The notes: a model not told the origin generated them from the letters alone. DNA of 64,000 nt from Alistipes sp. (GCA_017631275.1 JAGBTQ010000001.1:1-64000); one strand, 5' to 3'; shown: positions 52,391-60,896, counted from the first letter of the stretch. Program-made: numbers and translations.

Positions 52391-53887
52391 ATGAAAAAAC
52401 TATTTTATTTAGCAGTATTGCTGATATCAAGTATGGTTGTTTCGTGTCAGAATGAAGATTTCAATGAAAATATTGAAGAAACAATCCAGAAGAATGCTTC
52501 TGACTCAGAATGTATTAAATTCTCTTCATCATCTGATTTGTTAAATGCCATCTCGATTATGAAAGAAAGTGATGCATCAAACTTGCCAAAGTCTGCACTA
52601 ACTAGAGCTGGTGTTAATATGGAGATCCCAACGGGATTTGTTTCGTTAAGAGATTATTTAGAGAGTGAGGTTTTAAAAAATCTTTCTGATACTGAATTGG
52701 CGGAGATTACATCTGAATCCTTGTCTTATGATGTAGAGGATGCGCTTATTTTAGATCCTTATTTCACATCAATTCTAAACAAGGATAGAGAGATTCAGCT
52801 AGGTGATAGTATATACCGCTATGTTGAAAATGGCCTAATTGTATACCAGAGGGATGAAGAAAACTCATTTAATGCAGATAATGCGATTATCCCTGAAGAT
52901 GTGTCTTTATTGACTCATGGACAGTCTATAATAATATCTGACACAAATGGTTCTCAAGCAGATTTTATCAGAATAGAGTACACAAAAGAACAGCAACATA
53001 ATTTTGAGGAAACTTATGACACTACACGAGCAGGTGAAAAGATATACTTCCCTGATGGTACATTTTACTATAAGGATGACTATCAGCGTATAGCTAAATA
53101 TGAACATAAAGGAGGCACTGGTAGTTGGTTCGCAAATACTCTATCAGATGTTTTTGGCACTAATGTCACATTGGTTAATGAATATGATAGTAAGCATCGT
53201 ATGAAACTGCGTATGTACTCACAAGATTACATTATTTATAGAGCAGAGGGCATGACAGTTAGAATGCAACAAAAGAGTGTCGGTATTTGGTGGCGAAAGA
53301 AAGCTCAGAAATTTGTTTATGGCTGGTCGGCTATTGAGTGTAAATATGATTTTCCTACACCACAATTCCAAACACCTCCCTCTATGCCTGATGGCTATGT
53401 TTATGATCGATATCCAATTGGCATAAATATGAATTTCCCATTTTCTAAAACAGATGGTGTACTATTTCATATTCCACTTGTAAATTATGATGTAAAAACT
53501 GGAGATATTAATGCGGTTTTATCTAAATCACTTAAATTAGCCGCAAACAATGTAAAAAAATGGTTTGCGGATAGCAATAATGCTTCATCTGCAAATGGCC
53601 CTCGTGGTATATATACGACTGATAATAATGATAAAAGCATTATTATCGTTTATCCTGCACAGCAAGAGTATGCAGAAGATGATGGAAGAGAAGCTGTAGA
53701 ATGGGACAAGCAGTGGTTCTCCGGAAATTTCGTAGTGGGCTTTGGCTCAAATGTTACATCTCAGCCCATACATTACAAATCTTTGAGTCTCTCCCCAGCT
53801 AAAGATGCAACGATAATTAGGGGTACGGTTTACGCAAGTGTATTATACAATAACGAGTGGAGAGAGTGCGTTATAACAACAATGTAA
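52391..53887 (+). CDS. Large lipoprotein of the peptide island
   Basis: 498 residues with lipobox VVSC (Cys19). The mature protein has an acidic helical N-terminal part and a beta-rich C-terminal half with basic, aromatic stretches (VGIWWRKKAQKFVYGWSAIE). I do not recognise the family. It follows RNA element copy 2 in the same direction as the exporter genes. It may be an immunity, receptor or surface effector protein; this is inference from position. Confidence 0.6.
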   Translation: MKKLFYLAVLLISSMVVSCQNEDFNENIEETIQKNASDSECIKFSSSSDLLNAISIMKESDASNLPKSALTRAGVNMEIPTGFVSLRDYLESEVLKNLSDTELAEITSESLSYDVEDALILDPYFTSILNKDREIQLGDSIYRYVENGLIVYQRDEENSFNADNAIIPEDVSLLTHGQSIIISDTNGSQADFIRIEYTKEQQHNFEETYDTTRAGEKIYFPDGTFYYKDDYQRIAKYEHKGGTGSWFANTLSDVFGTNVTLVNEYDSKHRMKLRMYSQDYIIYRAEGMTVRMQQKSVGIWWRKKAQKFVYGWSAIECKYDFPTPQFQTPPSMPDGYVYDRYPIGINMNFPFSKTDGVLFHIPLVNYDVKTGDINAVLSKSLKLAANNVKKWFADSNNASSANGPRGIYTTDNNDKSIIIVYPAQQEYAEDDGREAVEWDKQWFSGNFVVGFGSNVTSQPIHYKSLSLSPAKDATIIRGTVYASVLYNNEWRECVITTM

Positions 53888-53898
53888 ATCTTTATAAA

Positions 53899-54489
53899 AT
53901 GAAAAAGAATATGAAAAAGTTGATTTCTGCTGTTATTGCTATAATGTTTATTGGTTCGGTGTCGGCACAGAGTATCAATATTGGAAAGGTTGAGGGTGAG
54001 ATTGGTGTAGGAGGCGCATTCCCAACAAGTAAACTTAACCTTGATAAAAATACACCTGGTGCAAAATTATTTGGCGAGGTGCGCTATAACTTCGAGAAAG
54101 CGCCCGTCGACCTTGGTCTGCACCTCTCGGGGACAATCTTTCATCGCGAGGCCGAGAGTGTTGCCCAGCGCCTGAAGAGCAAATCGTATACGGTTATGGC
54201 GGTGTCGAACTATAACTTTTGGCGTGGTACAAAGGCCTCACTATTTTTAGGTGCAGGTTTGGGCTATGCTCGCCTCGATATGACTGCGCCCGTAAGTTTT
54301 GACAATAGTCAGCCCAACTATGGCGGTTTCCATACGGGTGATGCAGCCAACAGAGTATGCTTTATGCCTCGTGTGGGTGTCGAGCTCTTCAATCACCTGC
54401 GTTTGTCACTCTCCTATACTCTCGTCGAGAAGGCACACAACCACATCTCAATCGGCATCAGCGGCGTGATAGGCGGCGGAAAGAGATAA
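53899..54489 (+). CDS. Small outer-membrane beta-barrel protein
   Basis: 196 residues from the ATG at 53899 (a frame opening at 53857 would overlap the previous gene). Signal peptide to about residue 24 (VSAQ), then an eight-strand-type barrel with GEIGVGGAFPTS, SLFLGAGLGYARL and LSLSYTLVEKAHN, ending SGVIGGGKR. The 3' two thirds look more GC-rich than the preceding genes. Its stop lies only 12 bases from the stop of the first gene of phage segment B, so the junction of host and phage DNA is here. Confidence 0.7.
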   Translation: MKKNMKKLISAVIAIMFIGSVSAQSINIGKVEGEIGVGGAFPTSKLNLDKNTPGAKLFGEVRYNFEKAPVDLGLHLSGTIFHREAESVAQRLKSKSYTVMAVSNYNFWRGTKASLFLGAGLGYARLDMTAPVSFDNSQPNYGGFHTGDAANRVCFMPRVGVELFNHLRLSLSYTLVEKAHNHISIGISGVIGGGKR

Positions 54490-54501
54490 GGATACTACGA
54501 C

Positions 54502-55521
54502 CTACACCATCCACGGATTGCGGTATGGGTCGTAGTCATTCTGAAATGTAGCCAGTTGCCAATCGGTGACTGGCTTCTTTGTTTCATCGACCTTGCGAGG
54601 GATTTGCGGGTTGAGTCGTAGTTTCGCCGCATCGTTAAGCCACTTCATTGAGTCCTCATAGTCACGCATACGCACGGCACTCACATTGTTCGGAGCAATG
54701 AGTTTCGTGAGTTCATAAACTGCAAGGCGTACCATATGCTTTTTGAGGTTGTAATTGCGTGGATCGTGCAACGAGAGGTTGTTGCCGAGTTCGGGGATAT
54801 CGGCGTTTACATCGGTCTCTGGATAGAAGACACGACCATCGTAAACTACATATTCGTGGTCCGACAACTCATAGTCGTTATACGCCGAGTCGTAGTTGGC
54901 AATAGCACCCCAGCAATCTGATCTAAGCGGGTCTATGTTGTTGTCAAAGCCATCGAGCGTCATCAGCGTATAGAATGCGCCTTCGAACTCTGCAACAGCC
55001 CACAAAGGATAGTCAATAGGCTGCCATAGTGAAGTCTCTGCCTCAATCCAACCGCCAACCATAGGGATACGGATATCATCGAATTTGTAACCATTCTCCG
55101 ACAAACAGAGATAGACTACGCCATTGTAATTCACCTTGTCGCCCGGATAGTAGGTGTTGAACTGTGAGTAGGCAGGAACATGCGAAGCATCGATATTGAT
55201 ATCTGTTGACTCCTCCCAATAAGCCACAGTCGCAGGCTTGCGGTAACCACTAATGGAGCGTATAACCTCGTGTATCTGCCCATCGAAGTAGATATGTACG
55301 CCTACGGGGTAAGTGATGCGCCTATCATAGTCGGCGATATATTTTCCCTTCGCTAATTCCTTCTCCACCTCGTAGTTCTCCGAGAGGTACTCTACGATGC
55401 TTATCTCTGCCGACTGCTCGGCCTGGATAAAGCGTTCATCGTTGCCACGAGTTAGTTGCTGCAAAGCCTCCTGAGTGATTATACCCAAGTAATCGCTATT
55501 ATTTAGAAATCGTCTGTACAT
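54502..55521 (-). CDS. Head-tail connector (gp36/DUF1320-like) with embedded module
   Basis: 339 residues. The N-terminal (SDYLGIITQEALQQLTRG, then AEISIVEYLSENYEV) and C-terminal (VRLAVYELTKLIAPNNV, KWLNDAAKLRLNP) parts look like one DUF1320-type connector domain. The middle (about 130-230) is an insert with YYPGDKVNYNGVVYLC and a second similar segment, like small carbohydrate-binding modules. It follows terL by 11 nt. Its end is only 12 nt from a host gene, so the following head genes are missing here. Confidence 0.65.
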   Translation of the reverse strand: MYRRFLNNSDYLGIITQEALQQLTRGNDERFIQAEQSAEISIVEYLSENYEVEKELAKGKYIADYDRRITYPVGVHIYFDGQIHEVIRSISGYRKPATVAYWEESTDINIDASHVPAYSQFNTYYPGDKVNYNGVVYLCLSENGYKFDDIRIPMVGGWIEAETSLWQPIDYPLWAVAEFEGAFYTLMTLDGFDNNIDPLRSDCWGAIANYDSAYNDYELSDHEYVVYDGRVFYPETDVNADIPELGNNLSLHDPRNYNLKKHMVRLAVYELTKLIAPNNVSAVRMRDYEDSMKWLNDAAKLRLNPQIPRKVDETKKPVTDWQLATFQNDYDPYRNPWMV

Positions 55522-55532
55522 ATCTGTTCCGT

Positions 55533-57122
55533 TTAGTAGTTAAATCCTTCGCTTATTACCGATGTCGATACCACATATCCGTTGCCATCGCCACCGCTCT
55601 TGTACTTGTACCAACTATCGCGCAGGTAGTAGCAGAGCAAGTAATCGAGGCAATCGGAAAGGTGTCCGTATCGTTCATATTTCACGCCTGTTTTAGGGTC
55701 TGTGGTCTTCTGCTTGCTCTTTGTGCCATCCTCGTTGCGGAGCTGGTAGATGAGATCCTGAGTAAGTTTACGACACTTGATGTCGATTAGTATTTCCCAG
55801 CCATTGTAACCATCGAAAACCTCATTGACAAACTCGCATCGAGTAACCTGTGGCGGTTGCTTGCGTAGCAGTTTGACCTTTGGTCGCAGAATGCCTTTGC
55901 CGAAGGTGTCCACAATGATTGTGTAGTTGTTGATGCCATCCTCATTGGTCGTTGAGCGTTGCAATCCTGACGGGTCTCCTGTAACATCTACGCCGCCAAT
56001 ATGCTTGTCTCGATAGAGTTTTAGTCGTACCTTACGAGCAAGTGCAGGCGTATTGTTCTCCTTGTCTTCGGGCTTGCCGAGTATCTCTTCGAGGATATAA
56101 ACCTTCTTGTTGTCGTAGTCTATCTGTGCCGAGAGGACAGACATCTGAGGAGCCACATTGAAGTCCCATACCGTGATTAGCGGTTTAGTCGGGTCGTAGA
56201 CCTTCTCTTTGAGGTTTGTGATAAGGTGCTTTGCTCCATCAAAGCGGTTGTAGATAGCCATATCATTCGCCTCCACAAAGTCCCAGTTACCATAGAGCAG
56301 ACGCTCTTTTGTTGCCTGGTCGCGTATCTTATTGAGTGCTGCCTCATAGACCTGGCGGAATGCGATGTTCGGGTTATCAAATACCGAGAACGGAACATAC
56401 GCCTCGCCCTCACGACACATCACCTTGTCGCCGTTCTCATCCTGCACGAATCGACTACGCACCCAGTTAATAGTTGGGTTGGTCGTGAGCAACATTCGTG
56501 GAGTCTTGAAGGTCTCGTGAGTTCGCCAACGAAGACGCGAGAATAACACCTCGACAGCCTTTTCGGATATCTCCGACACCTCATCTACCATAGCGATTGT
56601 GTACTCCGAAGAGCCGAATCGCTCGAAGTTGGGGTCCGAGGGAATGTCGGCCATCTCCTTCATAATGATAACCGAGTCGTTCCAGAATGTGAGCGTACCT
56701 TCAAGGTTATTTATCTTGTAGTTCACATCCTCCTTCAAGCCCCAATCCTTCAAGATTGTTTTGATGGTGTTCCAGGTTGATTCTTTAAGTGATTTGAGAG
56801 TTTTACGAGCCACCACAGCACGGATATTCTCGAAGCGCATACACGACGATACGAGCCATACGCTACCGACATACGACTTACCACCTCCGGCTGCTCCACC
56901 TCCCAAGATTAGCTGGGGAAGATTCTGCGACTTACAATGCTTACACTGCGGTTTGTATTGAGGATTTCTCTGTTGGTCATAGCCAACAAGAACCTGCTCG
57001 ATCTCAGCCCCACAATGTGGGCAGTAGTTGGGTTGCAGAAGTTTCCACAACTCATACTGCCGAGGGGAGGGGCTAAAGTCGATATGGATATTGCGCGGTG
57101 CTTTGAGTTTATTGACCGCCAT
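55533..57122 (-). CDS. Large terminase subunit
   Basis: 529 residues. Walker A GGGAAGGGKS is at 74-83 and Walker B TIAMVDEVSE near 178-187; the nuclease part has VWDFNVAP (about 316), DVTGDPSG (about 370) and GHLSDCLDYLL (about 495), the acidic residues of the RNase H-like fold. An unusual N-terminal zinc-ribbon-like insert has Cys34-x2-Cys37 and Cys60-x2-Cys63. It packages DNA into proheads. Its small-subunit partner is at 20649-21173. Confidence 0.92.
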   Translation of the reverse strand: MAVNKLKAPRNIHIDFSPSPRQYELWKLLQPNYCPHCGAEIEQVLVGYDQQRNPQYKPQCKHCKSQNLPQLILGGGAAGGGKSYVGSVWLVSSCMRFENIRAVVARKTLKSLKESTWNTIKTILKDWGLKEDVNYKINNLEGTLTFWNDSVIIMKEMADIPSDPNFERFGSSEYTIAMVDEVSEISEKAVEVLFSRLRWRTHETFKTPRMLLTTNPTINWVRSRFVQDENGDKVMCREGEAYVPFSVFDNPNIAFRQVYEAALNKIRDQATKERLLYGNWDFVEANDMAIYNRFDGAKHLITNLKEKVYDPTKPLITVWDFNVAPQMSVLSAQIDYDNKKVYILEEILGKPEDKENNTPALARKVRLKLYRDKHIGGVDVTGDPSGLQRSTTNEDGINNYTIIVDTFGKGILRPKVKLLRKQPPQVTRCEFVNEVFDGYNGWEILIDIKCRKLTQDLIYQLRNEDGTKSKQKTTDPKTGVKYERYGHLSDCLDYLLCYYLRDSWYKYKSGGDGNGYVVSTSVISEGFNY

Positions 57123-57125
57123 TGC

Positions 57126-57560
57126 TTAGTAGATTTCGATGGTAATATCCTTCTCTTTTTCAAGCAAGGTATAGAGTTTCTTGAAGGTCGCACGAGAGTT
57201 GATGACCTTGCCCTTAACAGAGTTCTCACCAACGATGATGCATCCGCCCGAATCATCCTCGGTGTTGCCCCAGTGAATCAGAATACCCAAGAAGTGAGGG
57301 ACGCCGTGCAGATACGGCATCTTGCGCTTGAACTTCGGGCTGTACTCCAAAGTTACTTTGTATGTACCGGTAGGAATTGCGGTGCGAGCATAGACCTTCT
57401 CCTTGCACTTGCACGGAATCCAGCGCGAGGTATTAGGACAACTATCGGGTAGTTCACGAATAACATCCTCGATAGTGTTACAGAAAAATGTGCCGTCAAT
57501 ACAGAGGTCGCCGATAGTATATTTCGACCCCTTGAATTTGCGTCTTAACGATAGCTTCAT
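57126..57560 (-). CDS. DUF5675-like phage protein
   Basis: 144 residues. The pattern YTIGDLCIDGTFFCNTIED, RTAIPTGTYKVTLEYSPKF, VPHFLGILIHWGNTEDDSGGCIIVG matches the DUF5675 family common in Bacteroides phages, with a conserved HWGN and a GC. The fold is thought to resemble L,D-transpeptidase/lysis-type domains, so a role in lysis is plausible. The gene lies 3 nt upstream of terL and continues logically from the lysis cassette at the end of segment A. Confidence 0.75.
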   Translation of the reverse strand: MKLSLRRKFKGSKYTIGDLCIDGTFFCNTIEDVIRELPDSCPNTSRWIPCKCKEKVYARTAIPTGTYKVTLEYSPKFKRKMPYLHGVPHFLGILIHWGNTEDDSGGCIIVGENSVKGKVINSRATFKKLYTLLEKEKDITIEIY

Positions 57561-57652
57561 ACTCTAATCTTTTTATTGAAAGAGTAGAAGAATACGAATG
57601 CAAAAGTTTATAAGAAAATGTGGTATAAATGCTCGGAATAGATAATTTTCCA

Positions 57653-57660
57653 TATCTTTG
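57653..57660 (+). promoter_or_regulatory. -7 box for the Mrr-like nuclease gene
   Basis: TATCTTTG matches TAnnTTTG and ends 15 nt before the ATG at 57676. Independent transcription on the opposite strand to the phage genes is typical of a moron. Confidence 0.65.
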
Positions 57661-57675
57661 TAAAAAAATTTTATA

Positions 57676-58599
57676 ATGATACTTGATTTTAAAGAAATTC
57701 CAGCAGCAAATGGAAATGATGGTCTTCAGGATACATTTGAATTATTCACAAGAGATCTTTTACAATATTTAGGTTACCGAATTATAGAAAATCCTGATAG
57801 AGGAGCTGATGGTAAAAGGGATCTTATAGTAGAGGAAATTGTTCGAGGAATACACTCGGAGTATACTATACGCTGGTTGGTTAGTTGCAAACACTACGCC
57901 CACTCAGGTAAAGCTGTTAAGGATGATGATGAAATAAATATTAGAGAACGAATAGAACAGCACAAATGCGATGGATTTATGGGCGTTTATTCCACTTTGC
58001 CTGCAACATCTCTAGCAGGAATATTGAAAGGTGTAAAAAATCACATCGTATATGATCACGAGAGAATAGAATCACTATTATTGCGTGATGCGGAAGGTCA
58101 ACGCATAGCCGCAAGATATTTTGCAGAATCGTATAGGAATTTCCAAATAGAAAATCCTGTTCCAGCACAAATTTTCGCGGATAATTCTCCGATAATTTGT
58201 GAAGTCTGTGGGAGGAATCTATTGGATGGAGAAAGTCAAGGTATTTTTGTGTCACTTAAACCATTTATTGAACCTGATGTAGATAGTCATGGGACTGACC
58301 GACAGATTAAAGAGATTCACTTCGTTTGTAAAGGAGAGTGTGATAACACATTAAAGGAAAGTTGGCGTGGTTTATATTATGATAGTTGGGGAGAACTCGA
58401 TGATCTAAAGAATCCAACAATATGGATAAGTACATTTATAGGATTTATAAATGGTATACATCACAACCAGGATTTAAGCAATGAGGCTTTTAATGCGATG
58501 AAACAGATGTTTATAAGAACATACCCATATGTGGCAAGGCATTTAACATCACATGAAAAAGAAAGAGTTAAACAACTCATTCGATTTGGGTTGCTCTAA
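57676..58599 (+). CDS. Mrr-like restriction endonuclease (PD-(D/E)xK), possible defence moron
   Basis: 307 residues. The N-terminal 150 residues fit the Mrr-type nuclease fold: FELFTRDLLQYLGYRI, then GKRDLIVEE and WLVSCKHYAHSG, giving the D...ExK-like core (D50 region, then C-K-H). The C-terminal half has CEVCGR and a CKGEC pair that could bind zinc, and a helical end. It is alone, on the opposite strand to the phage operon, with its own promoter. AT-rich compared with its neighbours. A superinfection-defence role is plausible, as for many prophage-borne single nucleases. Confidence 0.7.
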   Translation: MILDFKEIPAANGNDGLQDTFELFTRDLLQYLGYRIIENPDRGADGKRDLIVEEIVRGIHSEYTIRWLVSCKHYAHSGKAVKDDDEINIRERIEQHKCDGFMGVYSTLPATSLAGILKGVKNHIVYDHERIESLLLRDAEGQRIAARYFAESYRNFQIENPVPAQIFADNSPIICEVCGRNLLDGESQGIFVSLKPFIEPDVDSHGTDRQIKEIHFVCKGECDNTLKESWRGLYYDSWGELDDLKNPTIWISTFIGFINGIHHNQDLSNEAFNAMKQMFIRTYPYVARHLTSHEKERVKQLIRFGLL

Positions 58600-58609
58600 A
58601 ATTATTATT

Positions 58610-58882
58610 ATGACTAGAGCAGATATTGAAAAGGAGATTTCCACTTCAACAGGCATTGAGAAACGAGTAGTATTATCACTAGTGGAGGGTATGATGTAGT
58701 CTATTAAAAACTCTATGATTAATGGCTAGAAGGTGTTTCTTCGTGTATTTTGTAGCTTTATTATTAAGCACCGCGCAGAAAAAACTGCTTATAACATTAC
58801 CAAGAACACCACGATGTTTATTCCTGCTCACAACATTCCAGCATTCAAACCAGCAAAAAGTTTTGTAGAGAAGGTTAAGTAA
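58610..58882 (+). pseudogene. HU-family DNA-binding protein gene with two in-frame amber codons
   Basis: The frame encodes exactly 90 codons like HU: MTRADIEKEISTSTGIEK at the start and ITKNTTMFIPAHNIPAFKPA and FVEKVK at the end. It is broken only by TAG at 58697-58699 (codon 30) and TAG at 58727-58729 (codon 40). There is no frameshift. Most likely a recently inactivated gene, since other genes of the phage and host use TAG as a normal stop. Confidence 0.8.
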
Positions 58883-58923
58883 TCTCATAAGAGCACAAGA
58901 AAGGGGCGTCAGTGATGATGCCC

Positions 58924-59211
58924 CTAATTATGTACCTTATATAAAGTAGTTAGTTCTCCGTTCTCCGACTCAAATAGGAACCTTCCGTTCTTCAAGATGC
59001 ACTCGTGAGTCTTCTCATTATTTGTGTCCGCCTCAAGCATCTTGTCTGCTTGGTCTGCTGAGATAATCTGCATCTCTACACCCTGAATAGTAGCAGTGGT
59101 AGCATCTGCAGGTATTGCCAATAGTTCATCTAATATCATTGCCCCGAATTTATTAAGTAGCTCAATGTCCCTTTGAGCAGTATATTTACCAAAACGAAGA
59201 GCGTGGGACAT
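58924..59211 (-). CDS. Small phage-region hypothetical protein
   Basis: 95 residues from the ATG at 59211 (a frame from 59250 uses TTG). The sequence is helical with LLNKFGAMILDELLAIP and a central TATIQGVEMQIISADQADKML, ending in a beta hairpin. No recognised family. It lies between the broken HU gene and the H1-like gene in the integrase end of the prophage. Nothing else is seen from 59212 to 59395. Confidence 0.45.
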   Translation of the reverse strand: MSHALRFGKYTAQRDIELLNKFGAMILDELLAIPADATTATIQGVEMQIISADQADKMLEADTNNEKTHECILKNGRFLFESENGELTTLYKVHN

Positions 59212-59395
59212 AACCCGCTGTCTTCTTGGCTCTGGTAAACCATTCTGCAATCAGGTTAGCCCACGCAAATCGTGAGCGAAACCTTTTGTTTGCAGAAAAA
59301 CATGAATTGTACCAGAATTCAGAAGACAAACAAAAGCTAACGCTTTCTTGTGTTAAATATGTATGTGCAGCAATGCTACACTAATGAGGGAGAGA

Positions 59396-59572
59396 TTAGT
59401 TCTTGCCAGCCTCGACAGAAACCTTGCGGAACTCCTTCATCAACTTCTCAAGCTCCAATGAAGCCTTTCGAGCGCGAGTACCTGCCGCCTTGTTCCCTTT
59501 CTCTACCTGCAACGCAGCATCCTTTGAGAATGCCTCGAATGCCTCATTGATTTTTGCTACCAATTCGTTCAT
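59396..59572 (-). CDS. Histone H1-like protein (Hc1-like)
   Basis: 58 residues: MNELVAKINEAF, then NKAAGTRARKASLELEKLM and a basic end. This is a close match to the short histone H1-like (Hc1) proteins of Bacteroidetes, which bind DNA. The ATG at 59572 is chosen because the longer frame to 59788 lies inside the integrase gene. It is convergent with nothing and 43 nt downstream of the integrase. Confidence 0.75.
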   Translation of the reverse strand: MNELVAKINEAFEAFSKDAALQVEKGNKAAGTRARKASLELEKLMKEFRKVSVEAGKN

Positions 59573-59615
59573 AGTGTCTATTGTTTTAGAATTCAACTGC
59601 AAAGATAACACAAAA

Positions 59616-60893
59616 TCAGAAAATAGATTCCATTTCGCGCTTGATTTCCTCTCTTCGAGTATTCTTATAGTAGTGTTTGTAGATAGTAAGAGGACTGTTA
59701 CCTGCCATTTCCGCAACGACATAAGGGTTGTTGCCAGCATCCACCATCTTCGAAATAAACGAACCACGAGCAGAGTACCAGGTAACATTCTCTTTAATTC
59801 TAAGCATCTTACAAGCCTTGGTTAGGGTGTTTGACAATCTGGTAGAGAGTTGCTTGACTCGACAAGTCTTCTTGGTCGTGGTTGTGTGCTTATGAGTAAA
59901 GACCGGGAACACATAGTTCTCATATCCTTTTCCTTTATATTTATTAAGAATCTCTCTTGCTTTTTGTAGAAGAATTGGCTTGGCAGTCTTCGGAAACTTT
60001 ATGCGTTCATAGATGATGCAGTCTTCCTGGATTAGGTCCCAGGTTAAATTGCATACATCAACATTTGCCATACCTCCTGTATAGTAACTGAATAGGAACA
60101 AATCAAGATGTAGATTCTCTTTTGCGGTAAACAGAGTACGATCTACATTTGCAATTTTCTCAATCACTTTTCCTGATACGGCCTTCGATGTTGTCTCCGG
60201 CCATCTGATATCATCTCCCAAACAAGCAAATGCTTCCATATCCACACCATACATTTCTTGCTTGCGAGCATAATTGCATACAGCACGGAGAAGGCGAAGT
60301 TTATGTGTCAGTCCGCCTTTGTTGCCATTTCTAATACCTTGCTCTTTGATCCAGAAAGAGAAATCGAGTAAAAACTGTTCATTGATATCTGCGAAGAAGT
60401 AGGTAGAAAAAGCTTTGTTGTATTTCTCCTTTGTGAACTGCTGCAAAACTCGGAGCAAATATTTGTAGCGTTTGGCATTTGTTGTACTGTCAACAATCTT
60501 CCCGTTTTTAACTTTTTTCTTCTCACGAAATTTTGCCTCAAGGAACTCTATCATCTGCTGAACAGATTTGACCTTGACCTCGGACTTTATTGTCTTGACT
60601 TCATCCAGAGCGTGCGCTAATTGAACAGGAGACCAATTGCGTTCCTCTGCCTCCCACTTATCAGCGATATGCAGATACTGTGTGCGTAAATCGAAAAGAA
60701 TTTTGTTCTTGGTGGTCGCTTCAAAACTACCGACTCGGAAACTTTGTGACTTTGCATCCCAATCTTTAAGAAGCCCCGTAACCTCCAGCACCTTTGGCAC
60801 ACGGGCGTATCCAGACTTGAAGAATATCATCTCCAACTTGACCATTTTGCGGTCTTTGGGGTTGGATTTCCCTTTGATGTTAATCGTATACAT
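59616..60893 (-). CDS. int: Tyrosine recombinase / phage integrase
   Basis: 425 residues. An N-terminal Arm/SAM-like region (about 1-210, including the FSTYFFADINEQFLLDFSFWI segment) is followed by the catalytic domain: FSYYTGGMANVDVCNLTW (about 270-287), a lysine-bearing KFPKTAKPI, TWYSARGSFISKMVDAGN (about 372-389, Arg in box II), MAGNSPLTI and the nucleophile in KHYYKN (about 412). In box I the usual Arg appears replaced (TGGM), and box II has Tyr where His is common; such variants occur in Bacteroidetes integrases. It lies at the trxA end of the prophage beside inverted repeats. Confidence 0.85.
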   Translation of the reverse strand: MYTINIKGKSNPKDRKMVKLEMIFFKSGYARVPKVLEVTGLLKDWDAKSQSFRVGSFEATTKNKILFDLRTQYLHIADKWEAEERNWSPVQLAHALDEVKTIKSEVKVKSVQQMIEFLEAKFREKKKVKNGKIVDSTTNAKRYKYLLRVLQQFTKEKYNKAFSTYFFADINEQFLLDFSFWIKEQGIRNGNKGGLTHKLRLLRAVCNYARKQEMYGVDMEAFACLGDDIRWPETTSKAVSGKVIEKIANVDRTLFTAKENLHLDLFLFSYYTGGMANVDVCNLTWDLIQEDCIIYERIKFPKTAKPILLQKAREILNKYKGKGYENYVFPVFTHKHTTTTKKTCRVKQLSTRLSNTLTKACKMLRIKENVTWYSARGSFISKMVDAGNNPYVVAEMAGNSPLTIYKHYYKNTRREEIKREMESIF

Positions 60894-60896
60894 AAA

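Noticed and set aside
58610-58882. General recoding of TAG to an amino acid in this phage
   Set aside because: Several phage genes, for example those ending at 1469 and 21624 and the connector gene at 54502, use TAG as an ordinary stop directly at a gene boundary, so genome-wide recoding is unlikely.
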